From assembly GCA_024635585.1 (NCBI GenBank), contig JAGXIP010000263.1, positions 1 to 39,761 on the forward strand: a DNA stretch of 39,761 bases. Reading direction: 5' to 3'. Of the stretch, positions 9,598-17,385 are shown one piece after another (positions within the stretch are counted from its first letter, which is position 1; each line of letters starts with the position of its first letter). This stretch comes from Saccharicrinis sp. (GTDB lineage Bacteria; Bacteroidota; Bacteroidia; Bacteroidales; Marinilabiliaceae). The notes below the pieces were generated by a model, which saw only the letters and a program-made list of their open reading frames with translations, was not told the origin of the DNA and did not search any database. The translations under genes and the position numbers were made by a program.

Positions 9598-11622
9598 CTA
9601 TAGAATCTTAATACCACATGAAACCAAGTATTCAAAAGTTTCATCATAAAATTTTGGAAGTCTTGTCTGATCATTAAGATCTCCTTTAGGAACCCAGATA
9701 ATCAGTCCTTCTCTTGCTCTAGTTAAAAGTACTCTGTACTTGTTAATGATAAACTGCATCTTTTGGTTGTTTTCAACTGATTCGCCAGTTTTGCCAACCC
9801 TAATCCAACGAGTGCCCCTAAACTGCTTAAACTCCCATTGGTCGTTGGTCCTCCTTAAGTCTGCATCCCAGAATAATCCAGTCCAATCAAGTTCTAAACC
9901 CTGAATTGCAAATTCTGTAGCAATAATTTCAAGAAAATTTGAAGAACGTACATCATTTGAAGGATTTAGAAACCATGCACCCAACTCATCCTGATTTGAA
10001 TTACCCCTTAACCCGTAATATGGGTCATAACCATATGCCCTTAACCTTCTACCACCAGAACTAGCTACAATGCCAATACGCCTAGTTCCTCTTGCCTTTT
10101 TTTGTAGCCAAATCTTAACAGTATTTAAATCTCTTGTAATAAAAATTGGATAATGAATGAGGTTTTCATTAAACAAACGACGGGATTCCTCAACTCTTCC
10201 ATCAAGTAATAATGATACCCATTCGGAAAGATCTTTTGCTTTATAAGAACGTATTGTTACATTTAAATGCAAATCATTTGATTCAAATATTTCCACATTT
10301 GGTGGCATTATCTCAAATAACTTCATATTACCTGTACTATGATCACCGTAAATTAATTGCGGCGAAATATAGACTTTCCAATCACTAAATTTTGCTTCTA
10401 TCGTTTTACCCCATTCACGCAGTCCCGCTTCTCCTGTATTAATTTCCTGCCCCCCACCAATTAGCGCAATAATTACACTCCAGTCTTTAGATCGGTTCAT
10501 AATTGATAGCAAAATCTCTGGCTCAGATTCAGTAATTGCTCCACTAGACTTTTTGGTTTTATGTTCTTTAGTCCAAGCTCTTTGAGCCTCATCATAGACT
10601 AAAACCTTATCTATAGGTATTTTTGCATTTCCATGATAGAGGTCAATATACTCATGTACATTTTGAATAAATGTATTGACTTTCCGTCTCGCTTCTTTCT
10701 TATTTGCATCCTGCCTTTTCGAGAAATCTCTAGAAAGAGCTTCTGATAATACTTTAACTAAAGGACCATTGCCAGAAAGAAAGACACCAATTTCATTATC
10801 ATCATTCTGGAATTCTCTATTATGAACAATGTTCAAACCTGCAAGTGTTTTTCCTGCTCCTGGGACACCAGTAATAAAGCAAATGATTTTTGAATTTGTG
10901 ATTTGTGCTTCTTTAATAGCATTCAAAACGCATGTAGTAGTAGCACTTAGGTTTTCCGCTCCAGCATGATTTCTAGAAATTTCAGTAACACTTTGTCCTG
11001 AATATAAAGATTGAGCTGCTTCAATTATAGTAGGTGTAGGTAAATATTCACTCAAATTCCAATTTTGCAAATCGTATTCTTTACCGAAATCAAATTCACA
11101 GATTGACTTAGAAATTACATCAGAAAGATTTTTCGCATTAGCAAATCGAACCTCCTGTACACAGTCATCTATTTTAATTAATTGATCATTTAAAACTGTT
11201 GGTGCTTCAGTTGAGAGTAGTATTGGAATAATTATTTGATTCCTTGACTCAGAATGGAAATCACGTAAGTCAAGACAATAATCCTCAAGTTGAGCTATAT
11301 CTGCTGTATTATAACAAGTACTGTTGTATTTAACTTCTATTATAAATATAAGGCCATTACCAAGAATAACGATATCAATTCGTTTAGTTCTTCTAGGAAT
11401 CCAATATTCATATAGAATCCCCCATTTGGATATATCGATTCTTTTTAATGCAAGGTCATCAATTAAATCCTTGATGATTTTAATTGTTTCTTCCCAGCTC
11501 TTAGTTAATTGTTTTTTTAAATCTAGATGATTTTTACCATAAGCTATAGTCAACGCCCCTATAATTTCGCTATTTGGTATTTTGTTGTGTTCCCTAAATT
11601 TACTGTAGTAGAAAGCTGTCAA
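9598..11622 (-). CDS. DUF2075 helicase-like ATPase with N-terminal nuclease domain
   Basis: A 674-residue protein. Residues about 60-130 hold a PD-(D/E)XK-like pattern, D83 in KRIDIVIL and E96-V-K98 in FIIEVKYN. A DUF2075 (schlafen-like helicase) P-loop domain follows: Walker A GVPGAGKT (252-259), Walker B VYDEAQRAW (342-350), and near the C-terminus the helicase motif VI-like NKYRVLLTRAREG. The start is TTG; a stop codon lies directly upstream in frame, and the first residues MTAFYY match how this family usually begins. It lies 32 bp after the controller gene and precedes the methyltransferase gene. It may be an effector or translocase of the adjoining restriction system, by inference. Confidence 0.8.
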   Translation of the reverse strand: MTAFYYSKFREHNKIPNSEIIGALTIAYGKNHLDLKKQLTKSWEETIKIIKDLIDDLALKRIDISKWGILYEYWIPRRTKRIDIVILGNGLIFIIEVKYNSTCYNTADIAQLEDYCLDLRDFHSESRNQIIIPILLSTEAPTVLNDQLIKIDDCVQEVRFANAKNLSDVISKSICEFDFGKEYDLQNWNLSEYLPTPTIIEAAQSLYSGQSVTEISRNHAGAENLSATTTCVLNAIKEAQITNSKIICFITGVPGAGKTLAGLNIVHNREFQNDDNEIGVFLSGNGPLVKVLSEALSRDFSKRQDANKKEARRKVNTFIQNVHEYIDLYHGNAKIPIDKVLVYDEAQRAWTKEHKTKKSSGAITESEPEILLSIMNRSKDWSVIIALIGGGQEINTGEAGLREWGKTIEAKFSDWKVYISPQLIYGDHSTGNMKLFEIMPPNVEIFESNDLHLNVTIRSYKAKDLSEWVSLLLDGRVEESRRLFNENLIHYPIFITRDLNTVKIWLQKKARGTRRIGIVASSGGRRLRAYGYDPYYGLRGNSNQDELGAWFLNPSNDVRSSNFLEIIATEFAIQGLELDWTGLFWDADLRRTNDQWEFKQFRGTRWIRVGKTGESVENNQKMQFIINKYRVLLTRAREGLIIWVPKGDLNDQTRLPKFYDETFEYLVSCGIKIL

Positions 11623-11654
11623 TATTTATAATTTGAGATTTTGAAAAGAATAAG

Positions 11655-11873
11655 TTATGACTTTACTAATACTTCAATTTTTATTCCTAGAGCATTAGCT
11701 ATTTTCTCAATATTCAAGAGAGTGATATTTTTCTCTCCTCTTTCAATCATTCCAATATAAGTACGGTGTAAACCAGCTCGGTATGCGAGTTCCTCTTGAG
11801 ATATGTTTAATTTACTGCGATAAAATCGAACATTTTGTCCGAAAATATTGATAATAGTATGTTTAGGATCCAT
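11655..11873 (-). CDS. XRE-type HTH controller protein
   Basis: A 72-residue single-domain regulator. The helix-turn-helix is clear: SQEELAYRAGLHRTYIGMIE, followed by the usual KNITLLNIEKIANALGI helix. In length and sequence it matches the C (controller) proteins of restriction-modification systems, which delay nuclease expression until methylation is complete. I chose the ATG at 11873 rather than the in-frame TTG two codons upstream. Two dyads lie just before it and overlap a candidate promoter, which fits autoregulation. It begins the minus-strand defence operon. The HTH call is certain; the controller role is inferred from size and position. Confidence 0.87.
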   Translation of the reverse strand: MDPKHTIINIFGQNVRFYRSKLNISQEELAYRAGLHRTYIGMIERGEKNITLLNIEKIANALGIKIEVLVKS

Positions 11874-11879
11874 TGTCAA

Positions 11880-11928
11880 CTAAAGTTAGCACAAAGCTAA
11901 TTTTAGTATACAAGTATGGCAACATACT
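11880..11928 (-). promoter_or_regulatory. Controller gene promoter with two operator dyads
   Basis: Dyad 1 (11880-11906) is CTAAAGTTAGC, five bases, then GCTAATTTTAG: 10 of 11 positions pair. Dyad 2 (11913-11928) is AGTATG, GCAA, CATACT and is perfect. Read on the minus strand, TAGCTTTG (11892-11899) fits the Bacteroidota TAnnTTTG box, and a TTG 20 bases upstream fits the -33 element. The -33 element falls in dyad 2 and the -7 box in dyad 1. A regulator bound at either dyad would block this promoter. Confidence 0.65.
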
Positions 11929-12013
11929 ATAAATAGCATATTTAGTTAAAAGGCTGTAATGGTTTATAATGACTCATTCTAACCATTGCAAAAAGGCATT
12001 CCAATGGCAGTCC

Positions 12014-12440
12014 CTAATCTGCTGCGTGGGAAACTATATATTGGCGATTAAAAGCAATTGGATTTACTGTAAAACAACCTGCAGAATTACAAATGTGATA
12101 GGCGGTACGCTCAGGTACACAACTATGCGCATGAAGTACGATGTTTCTTATGAAGATATTATTGTTGGTGGCGTCTAGACCTTTCAGTTTATAAGCCTTT
12201 CCAAGGTGCCCACATACGGATAAAGAATTTCAACCTTACCCAGTGCAATAGAAATTGGGCACATTGCTAAAATAGGTTTGTTCTTATTATCAGTTCTTCC
12301 TAAGCAAACCAGCATGCTTATCGATAACAATACCATCAATTTTGATAAACATTCTTTTTGTAGAGGATGGTAAGTTGTAATCTACCAAGATGCAATTGTC
12401 ATACTCGATGTAATTATATACACTTCTTTTATTTTGATTG
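12014..12440 (-). pseudogene. Decayed L,D-transpeptidase catalytic domain (YkuD_2-like)
   Basis: The roughly 600 bp between the controller and macro genes hold no intact gene, but one minus-strand frame carries a recognisable relic. From the N-side it reads YDNCILVDYNLPSSTKRMF, then FSNVPNFYCTG, GHLGKAYKLKGLDATNNN, IVLHAHSCVPE and CNSAGCFTVNP, ending at TAG 12014-12016. These are the successive blocks of the murein L,D-transpeptidase catalytic domain, including the histidine block and the SxGC cysteine motif. At least five in-frame stops interrupt it (three in a row after LLRKN, two after FYCTG), so it is dead. The N-terminal signal region is not recognisable. Confidence 0.72.
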
Positions 12441-12481
12441 CAACTGATCATAGGACATGGAAGTCAAATACGATGGATGTT

Positions 12482-13492
12482 TCAGTGTTCGGTAATGCTA
12501 AGGTTTAATTTAGACTCATAAAAATCAATGATTCGAACGATTGCAATTATTATCGCTGCAGCATCCTGGTTATTCAATTCGAAAGGGTTATAATGTGCTG
12601 TTTGATTACCATATGACTGTAGTAATCTCAGATATGAAAATACATATGGGCGATCATTCCTAATATGCATATTAAGTTCTTTTATTTTTAACTCTAAAGT
12701 TGAGTTAGGCAAAAATTCTAATCCATAGATGCACGCAAAGTCTGAACTTATTTTCTCTGCAAAACGTCTACCTGTAATTCCTAAGATATTAAGTGAAGCA
12801 TTATTAGATGTAGAAATTGAAATAAGATCATTTAAAACTTTCAATGAAGCTATTGAATACGCGCACTTTGCCATTTCTTTTGCCTCTTCGATAGATGCGC
12901 TTAATAGATTGTTATTAATTATTGAATGCCTGCTTAGCATCTGATTAATTTTTCTGTTTAGAATACCAATTGATTCAAAACTGTAAGCAAATATTCTAAT
13001 TGTTTTAATTTTTGTCTTATTCAGGCTTAGACACATATTAAGAATTCCTTCGATGGCTGACTCATATGACAAGCCTTGTTTGCCAGTACCTAACAATGGA
13101 ATGGAAATGCTCTCATCATTATTATTATAAGTCTCAATAAAATTTGCCAGCTCCTTATATCTCATGAGCATTGTGGCATCAGTAAAAGCAGATCTCTTTC
13201 GTATAGTTGTAAGATCAATTGAAAAAAGTTGGTCAAAATAATCGTTTCGTCTTGTTGAGAAATAAATAATGTTTTCCGAAATATATTTCCCAATATCATC
13301 TCCAACATTAATACCTGTTCTGTTATAAAGTTCACCCCAAGTTGTGTTCGGTGTGGGATAGTGTGAATTTTTAAATGCAGAAAGCAGCAAAATGTCAGTA
13401 TATATATCAAATATATTCCCTGCATAAAACTCAATGATAAGGCCACCAGATTGAGTGGGAATCTCATGTAGATTAAAAAGTGTTGTTTTCAT
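12482..13492 (-). CDS. Macro-like domain protein with DUF4145/HEPN-like C-terminus
   Basis: A 336-residue protein. Residues 15-180 resemble a macro domain: GGLIIEFYAGNIFD at the start, then SIPLLGTGKQGLS (130-142) as the ribose-binding glycine loop, then KTIRIFAYSFES as the closing strand. Macro domains bind or hydrolyse ADP-ribose derivatives. Residues about 200-330 are helical and end in SYLRLLQSYGNQTAHYNP, like the GN.xAH element of DUF4145/HEPN-like domains. It lies 14 bp after the WYL regulator gene and is very likely cotranscribed. A defence or toxin-antitoxin role tied to ADP-ribose signals is plausible but inferred. Confidence 0.62.
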   Translation of the reverse strand: MKTTLFNLHEIPTQSGGLIIEFYAGNIFDIYTDILLLSAFKNSHYPTPNTTWGELYNRTGINVGDDIGKYISENIIYFSTRRNDYFDQLFSIDLTTIRKRSAFTDATMLMRYKELANFIETYNNNDESISIPLLGTGKQGLSYESAIEGILNMCLSLNKTKIKTIRIFAYSFESIGILNRKINQMLSRHSIINNNLLSASIEEAKEMAKCAYSIASLKVLNDLISISTSNNASLNILGITGRRFAEKISSDFACIYGLEFLPNSTLELKIKELNMHIRNDRPYVFSYLRLLQSYGNQTAHYNPFELNNQDAAAIIIAIVRIIDFYESKLNLSITEH

Positions 13493-13506
13493 TTTCTACT
13501 TTTTAG

Positions 13507-14532
13507 TTAGCTTTCATACAACCCCATAGCTAACCTAATTCTTGTTTGAATTCTGTCAGCAAGATCTGACGGGCTCAATACCTTCATCCTCTCTCCAAAC
13601 ATTAAAATGATCTGCTCCAATTCAAAATTCGGAACTAATTGAAGTGAAAAGACACCGCCTTCTGATTGAGTGTCAATTAATTTTTGACTAGCATGCAATG
13701 GTCTTGATAGAATATAAGGAACCTGGCTGGCACTTACCCAAAATTGAATTTCTATTGGTGCATGTCCTTCAGTAATTGATACTCCTATTATATTCTTTTC
13801 AAGCTCAATTAATTCTTTTTTAAGACCACTATCTGAATAGTAGTATCCCGTCTCCTCAAATGACATTATCCGGTCAAGTCCTAAAACACGATATTTGCAT
13901 TCAACTGGAAGCCAGCCTAGCAAAAACCATCTATTATTATATTCTTTAATTAAAAATGGATAGAAAATAAATTCAATTGACGTAATATGTGTAAAGGGTT
14001 GATACTGTAGTAAAATTTCTTTACACTCCTTTATCGATGAATAAAGCCTTTCAATATGAAATAATCCTCTTGCATTAGGATTGTGTTCGAGTTCAATAAT
14101 CTGATCGCCTGTATTCTGGCTGAGTGAACCACGTACTTTGCCAAGGATTATTTCTAATTCTCTAAGATGGGGCAATGACTGAAAAGGTTTAATTAACCTG
14201 AGCACTTCTTTAAGTGTTTCTGTGTCAGTATCATTTAATGGGTTATCATTAATTGAAAAATCAGGATCCTCATAATAAATGAAACCATCTTTTCTCACAA
14301 TTGGAGCGCTATAACCCTGTGGCGGATCTTTGCGCATAACATGGATGTCTTCAGCCAGCTGTCGAAGACTTAAGGCATTACTCTTATTGCCATTTAAGTT
14401 GACATCGAATTCTTCTTCCAACTTATCACAAAGATGCTGAAGAAGATCTTCAAAAACCCATCGTCGTCCCTTGTTCCTAAGTGCTAAGTCAATTAGCCGG
14501 TACCTGTAACTGGCATTTTTTCCTGCTGGCAT
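13507..14532 (-). CDS. WYL domain transcriptional regulator
   Basis: A 341-residue protein. Residues 1-90 form a winged-helix region (YRLIDLALRNKGRRWVFEDLL at its start). The WYL domain lies about 185-245 and includes IEFIFYPFLIKEYNNRW and KYRVLGLDRI. A WCX-type C-terminal extension follows to the end. WYL regulators such as BrxR and CapW repress defence operons and are thought to sense nucleic-acid or nucleotide ligands. It is divergent from the HNH/DUF4407/helicase block on the plus strand, and the 158-bp region between them holds a perfect dyad. It could therefore control both directions. Family assignment is strong. Confidence 0.87.
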   Translation of the reverse strand: MPAGKNASYRYRLIDLALRNKGRRWVFEDLLQHLCDKLEEEFDVNLNGNKSNALSLRQLAEDIHVMRKDPPQGYSAPIVRKDGFIYYEDPDFSINDNPLNDTDTETLKEVLRLIKPFQSLPHLRELEIILGKVRGSLSQNTGDQIIELEHNPNARGLFHIERLYSSIKECKEILLQYQPFTHITSIEFIFYPFLIKEYNNRWFLLGWLPVECKYRVLGLDRIMSFEETGYYYSDSGLKKELIELEKNIIGVSITEGHAPIEIQFWVSASQVPYILSRPLHASQKLIDTQSEGGVFSLQLVPNFELEQIILMFGERMKVLSPSDLADRIQTRIRLAMGLYES

Positions 14533-14627
14533 AATATCATTTTTTTATGCATTGGAACTGTATTGGGTAAAAGTACGAGTTTTCATCAAAAATCGATTCT
14601 GAAATTATTTTCAAAGAAAAAAAATCG

Positions 14628-14646
14628 AATGCAGTAAGGCTGCATT
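14628..14646. promoter_or_regulatory. Perfect dyad between WYL gene and plus-strand block
   Basis: AATGCAG, five bases (TAAGG), CTGCATT: a perfect 7-bp inverted repeat in the divergent intergenic region. AAAATCGA occurs twice nearby, at about 14590 and 14621. It is a candidate operator for the WYL regulator. Binding is inference. Confidence 0.4.
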
Positions 14647-14690
14647 ATGAGGTTGCAAATTTGTAGCATCAAAGATTAAAATAAATAACC

Positions 14691-14972
14691 ATGAGAACCG
14701 AACTGAATTCATCTACAAAATATGCAGAACTGCTGCGATCCAATCAATGGCTCGAAAAGAGAAAACAAATTCTTATCCGGGATAATTACAGATGTTTAAG
14801 TTGTGGTTCTTCTTACGGGCTTGAAGTTCATCATCGTCAATATATTTTAGCTTCAAAAAATGGCGATTTTCTCAAACCTTGGAAATATGCTAATTTGAAC
14901 CTTATTACGCTTTGCTCACGATGTCACCAGGTAGGTCATAAAAAATTTAAGGTTCCTGTTTTTAATGTTTAA
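14691..14972 (+). CDS. Small HNH endonuclease-like protein
   Basis: A 93-residue protein with a compact HNH fold and zinc site. The motif order is C35-LS-C38, LEVHH (H47, H48), NLITLC (N70, C75), then C78-H79, with H83 beyond. The spacing matches stand-alone zinc-ribbon HNH nucleases, which nick or cut DNA. No recognition domain is attached. It opens a plus-strand run, with the next gene 17 bp downstream. Divergence from the WYL regulator suggests shared regulation. The HNH call is strong; target and role are unknown. Confidence 0.75.
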   Translation: MRTELNSSTKYAELLRSNQWLEKRKQILIRDNYRCLSCGSSYGLEVHHRQYILASKNGDFLKPWKYANLNLITLCSRCHQVGHKKFKVPVFNV

Positions 14973-14989
14973 TTTAAAAAATATACAAA

Positions 14990-15550
14990 ATGAACTGGTT
15001 AACTAAACTATTCAACAGATCAGGAAATAACCATAATCAAGTTACTGATCACAGAAATGCAGATGACATAAACGTCCTCGAAGATTTATTTATCAATAAT
15101 AAAGCTCCTGAAGCGGATTCCTTACTGACTACAACAAGTGAAGGTAGTCTTAAAGCCTATCTTGAACAGGATTTCTGTCGCAAAGGATATGAAGATGGTT
15201 ATAATGGTCATTCCTTTGAATTGCTTAAGAACAAAATCCTTAGCATTAAAGCGGATTTCAGATATAATCTTGGGCTAAAAATCGATTTAGCAAGGCAAGA
15301 TATACTTAAACTCCAGAACCATCGTACCAATATGGAAGGTATGTCAGAAAGACTGGTTATGCAGATCGACAATCAGGTAACTGCTATCAATTTTAACATT
15401 ACTGAGCTAGAAGCTGAGATTGCTCTTTCAACAATTGATTCAGGCCATGTCATGATTGCGATTCATCAATATCGTGATGGCTACTTAAGAGGCGCTGAAG
15501 CATATCAGGAAGAAAAACTTATTGCCGGAAGCACCGGCTTGTTTAACTAA
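14990..15550 (+). CDS. Hypothetical helical protein next to DUF4407 gene
   Basis: A 186-residue soluble protein that I do not recognise. Residues about 75-150 are predicted by eye to form long helices or a coiled coil (NLGLKIDLARQDILKLQNH and following). A Y-x-DGY-x-x-G signature occurs on each side of this helical part, GYEDGYNG (61-68) and QYRDGYLRG (about 163-171), which may mark an internal symmetry. No signal peptide or membrane segment is seen. It lies 15 bp before the DUF4407 membrane protein gene, so the two products probably interact. No function is proposed. Confidence 0.6.
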   Translation: MNWLTKLFNRSGNNHNQVTDHRNADDINVLEDLFINNKAPEADSLLTTTSEGSLKAYLEQDFCRKGYEDGYNGHSFELLKNKILSIKADFRYNLGLKIDLARQDILKLQNHRTNMEGMSERLVMQIDNQVTAINFNITELEAEIALSTIDSGHVMIAIHQYRDGYLRGAEAYQEEKLIAGSTGLFN

Positions 15551-15565
15551 TCAAAAATAATTATC

Positions 15566-16555
15566 ATGTTGAAATTTAACTGTTTTATTACCGGCGATGA
15601 TTATAATTTATTAAAAACAGATACACCTGAAAGCCGTAAAAAGGTTTCAGCACTTGCTTCGGTTATCTTCATTCCTGTTATTATCTGGTTTGCGAATGGC
15701 TATCTGATGGTATCACACGTATTACAAGGAACTTTTGGGAATTCAATCATTGTTGCTATTATACTTGGTTCTCTAATTTTCCTTATTGAAAAGAATATAA
15801 TTATGGCGCATAGCACTCGGTCAATTAAAATTTTTCGTTATTCGCTCGGAATTGTAATTGCATTACTAGGTGCCGTTTGTCTCGATGAAGTAATTTTCAA
15901 ACAAGATGTTGATCAGCAGTTATTTGTGATTAATAAGGAGATAATTGCTTCAAACATGAAACTAGTTGATGATTTACATAAAGATGAATTAACAAAAGCA
16001 CAAGCAGATGCAGATATCAGGTATGCCACATGGCAGGCATCACTTTCAGAAGCTAAAAGTGAAGCAGATGGCACCAGTGGCAGTGGAATCAGAGGAGTAC
16101 ATGCAATTACAAAAATGAAACTTGCTACTGCTGAACTTAATAAACTAGATTATGAAAAATCATTGAACGACCTGAATTTGCACAATCAAAAAATTGAGAA
16201 AGAAAAGAATGACAGACAGGTCGAAGTGGAAAAATCTCTTGAAAATGGAGCTTTACTAAACCGTATTAAAGCACTCTTCCGTCTAGTCTTCAGCGATGGG
16301 TTTATGGCTGTCATCTATATCTTATTTACTTTATTTCTCTTTGCGATGGAATTCCTTGTTGTTTTCCTTAAGAACGCGTGGCCATTAACAAATTACGAAC
16401 GCAGATTGGAGCTGATTGAAGAAATCGGCCGCAAGAGGATGGAGAAAGTCAGTCATCATGATCTCGCCAATTATGAAACTGGGAGAGCATACCATACATA
16501 TAAATTAGCCAAGTCTGATATTCAAAATAATAGATCCAATTCCATTTATAATTAA
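15566..16555 (+). CDS. DUF4407 family membrane protein
   Basis: A 329-residue integral membrane protein of the DUF4407 family. Hydrophobic segments lie at about 30-50, 56-76, 88-108 and 237-262. Between the third and fourth is a long charged coiled-coil region (about 115-230, e.g. KMKLATAELNKLDYEKS). A short hydrophilic tail follows. The family is uncharacterised and often sits near conflict or secretion genes. The upstream helical-protein gene is 15 bp away. A membrane effector or sensor is possible but not shown by the sequence. Confidence 0.8.
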   Translation: MLKFNCFITGDDYNLLKTDTPESRKKVSALASVIFIPVIIWFANGYLMVSHVLQGTFGNSIIVAIILGSLIFLIEKNIIMAHSTRSIKIFRYSLGIVIALLGAVCLDEVIFKQDVDQQLFVINKEIIASNMKLVDDLHKDELTKAQADADIRYATWQASLSEAKSEADGTSGSGIRGVHAITKMKLATAELNKLDYEKSLNDLNLHNQKIEKEKNDRQVEVEKSLENGALLNRIKALFRLVFSDGFMAVIYILFTLFLFAMEFLVVFLKNAWPLTNYERRLELIEEIGRKRMEKVSHHDLANYETGRAYHTYKLAKSDIQNNRSNSIYN

Positions 16556-16592
16556 TGTTTCTGCAATATTCATATATTGAACGCAATTTTCA

Positions 16593-16600
16593 TAAATTTG
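16593..16600 (+). promoter_or_regulatory. Candidate promoter box for exported HNH gene
   Basis: TAAATTTG fits the Bacteroidota TAnnTTTG -7 consensus and lies 87 bp before the start of the exported HNH gene, within a 131-bp gap. A clear -33 element was not found, so confidence is low. Confidence 0.35.
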
Positions 16601-16686
16601 AGGGATTATCAGAATCATTTTGAAATAATCTCTATTGATAAGTAACCAAATCTCAAATTCTAAATTAAATTAAACACTTATTCGAT

Positions 16687-17295
16687 ATGAAAACACTACA
16701 AACAATCCTAATTTCCATTTTTATAATGAGTGCTTCTGTTTTGTATGCCCAAACAAAGAGTACATATACAGTTGGGGGTACTAAGTACAATTATAACGAA
16801 ACTTACAAAACCACAGGCCTGCCAAAAGTTGAACGAAGTAGTACGTCCAGAAAGGAATTCCTTAACAGCCGGGGCTATGATAAAGTACCTTCCGGATATC
16901 AGGTAGATCATATAGTTCCACTCCACAAAGGTGGTGCTGACAGGCCATACAATATGCAGATTATCTCAAATGAACAGCATAAAGCTAAAACAGCAGCCGA
17001 ACGAAGTTCCACAAGTATTCCAAAGTATACCACACCTACTACTACATACAAATCGTATAATACACCACCATATAATTCCTCGCCATCATACAAATCATCG
17101 CCATCCTATAATTCCTCCTCATCATATAAAACAACACCTTCTTATAATTCATCGTCATCATATAAATCAGTACCTTCATATAATTCAACCCCATCGTATA
17201 ATTCAGGTGGTAGTAAAACAATCCATACAGGTTCCAGAGGTGGTCAATATTATTATAATAGTAGCGGCAATAAGACATATATAAAGCGCAAGTAG
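16687..17295 (+). CDS. Exported HNH endonuclease with Tyr/Ser/Pro-rich repeats
   Basis: A 202-residue protein with a signal peptide (cleavage likely after YAQ, about residue 22). An HNH motif follows: YQVDHIVPLHKGGADRPYNM with D74, H75, H80 and N89, then H98 in NEQHKAKT. Residues about 110-175 are a low-complexity tract of PSYNSS and SSYKS units. The C-terminus, GSRGGQYYYNSSGNKTYI, resembles a small basic domain seen in viral and bacterial proteins (PBCV basic adaptor-like). It would act outside the cytoplasm, for example in DNA scavenging or competition. The nuclease call is good; the role is unknown. Confidence 0.72.
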   Translation: MKTLQTILISIFIMSASVLYAQTKSTYTVGGTKYNYNETYKTTGLPKVERSSTSRKEFLNSRGYDKVPSGYQVDHIVPLHKGGADRPYNMQIISNEQHKAKTAAERSSTSIPKYTTPTTTYKSYNTPPYNSSPSYKSSPSYNSSSSYKTTPSYNSSSSYKSVPSYNSTPSYNSGGSKTIHTGSRGGQYYYNSSGNKTYIKRK

Positions 17296-17385
17296 TGGTT
17301 TAATCCTCTTAGAGTAAAATATATTACGATATTTGGAATAAGATTATTACAAATCGTTTAACATTAATTAATACAGAGAATTATT

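Noticed and set aside
1169-11879. DISARM, BREX or Dnd system
   Set aside because: No PglZ, PglX, DUF1998 or Dnd genes are present; the Z1/GHKL/DUF4420 set fits an Mza-like system instead.
11969-12178. Small plus-strand reading frame of 69 codons
   Set aside because: It lies antisense on the L,D-transpeptidase relic, whose minus-strand similarity explains the open frame.
17080-17215. Short tandem DNA repeats that could suggest CRISPR or a minisatellite
   Set aside because: They encode the in-frame PSYNSS/SSYKS protein repeats of the exported HNH protein; there are no unique spacers.
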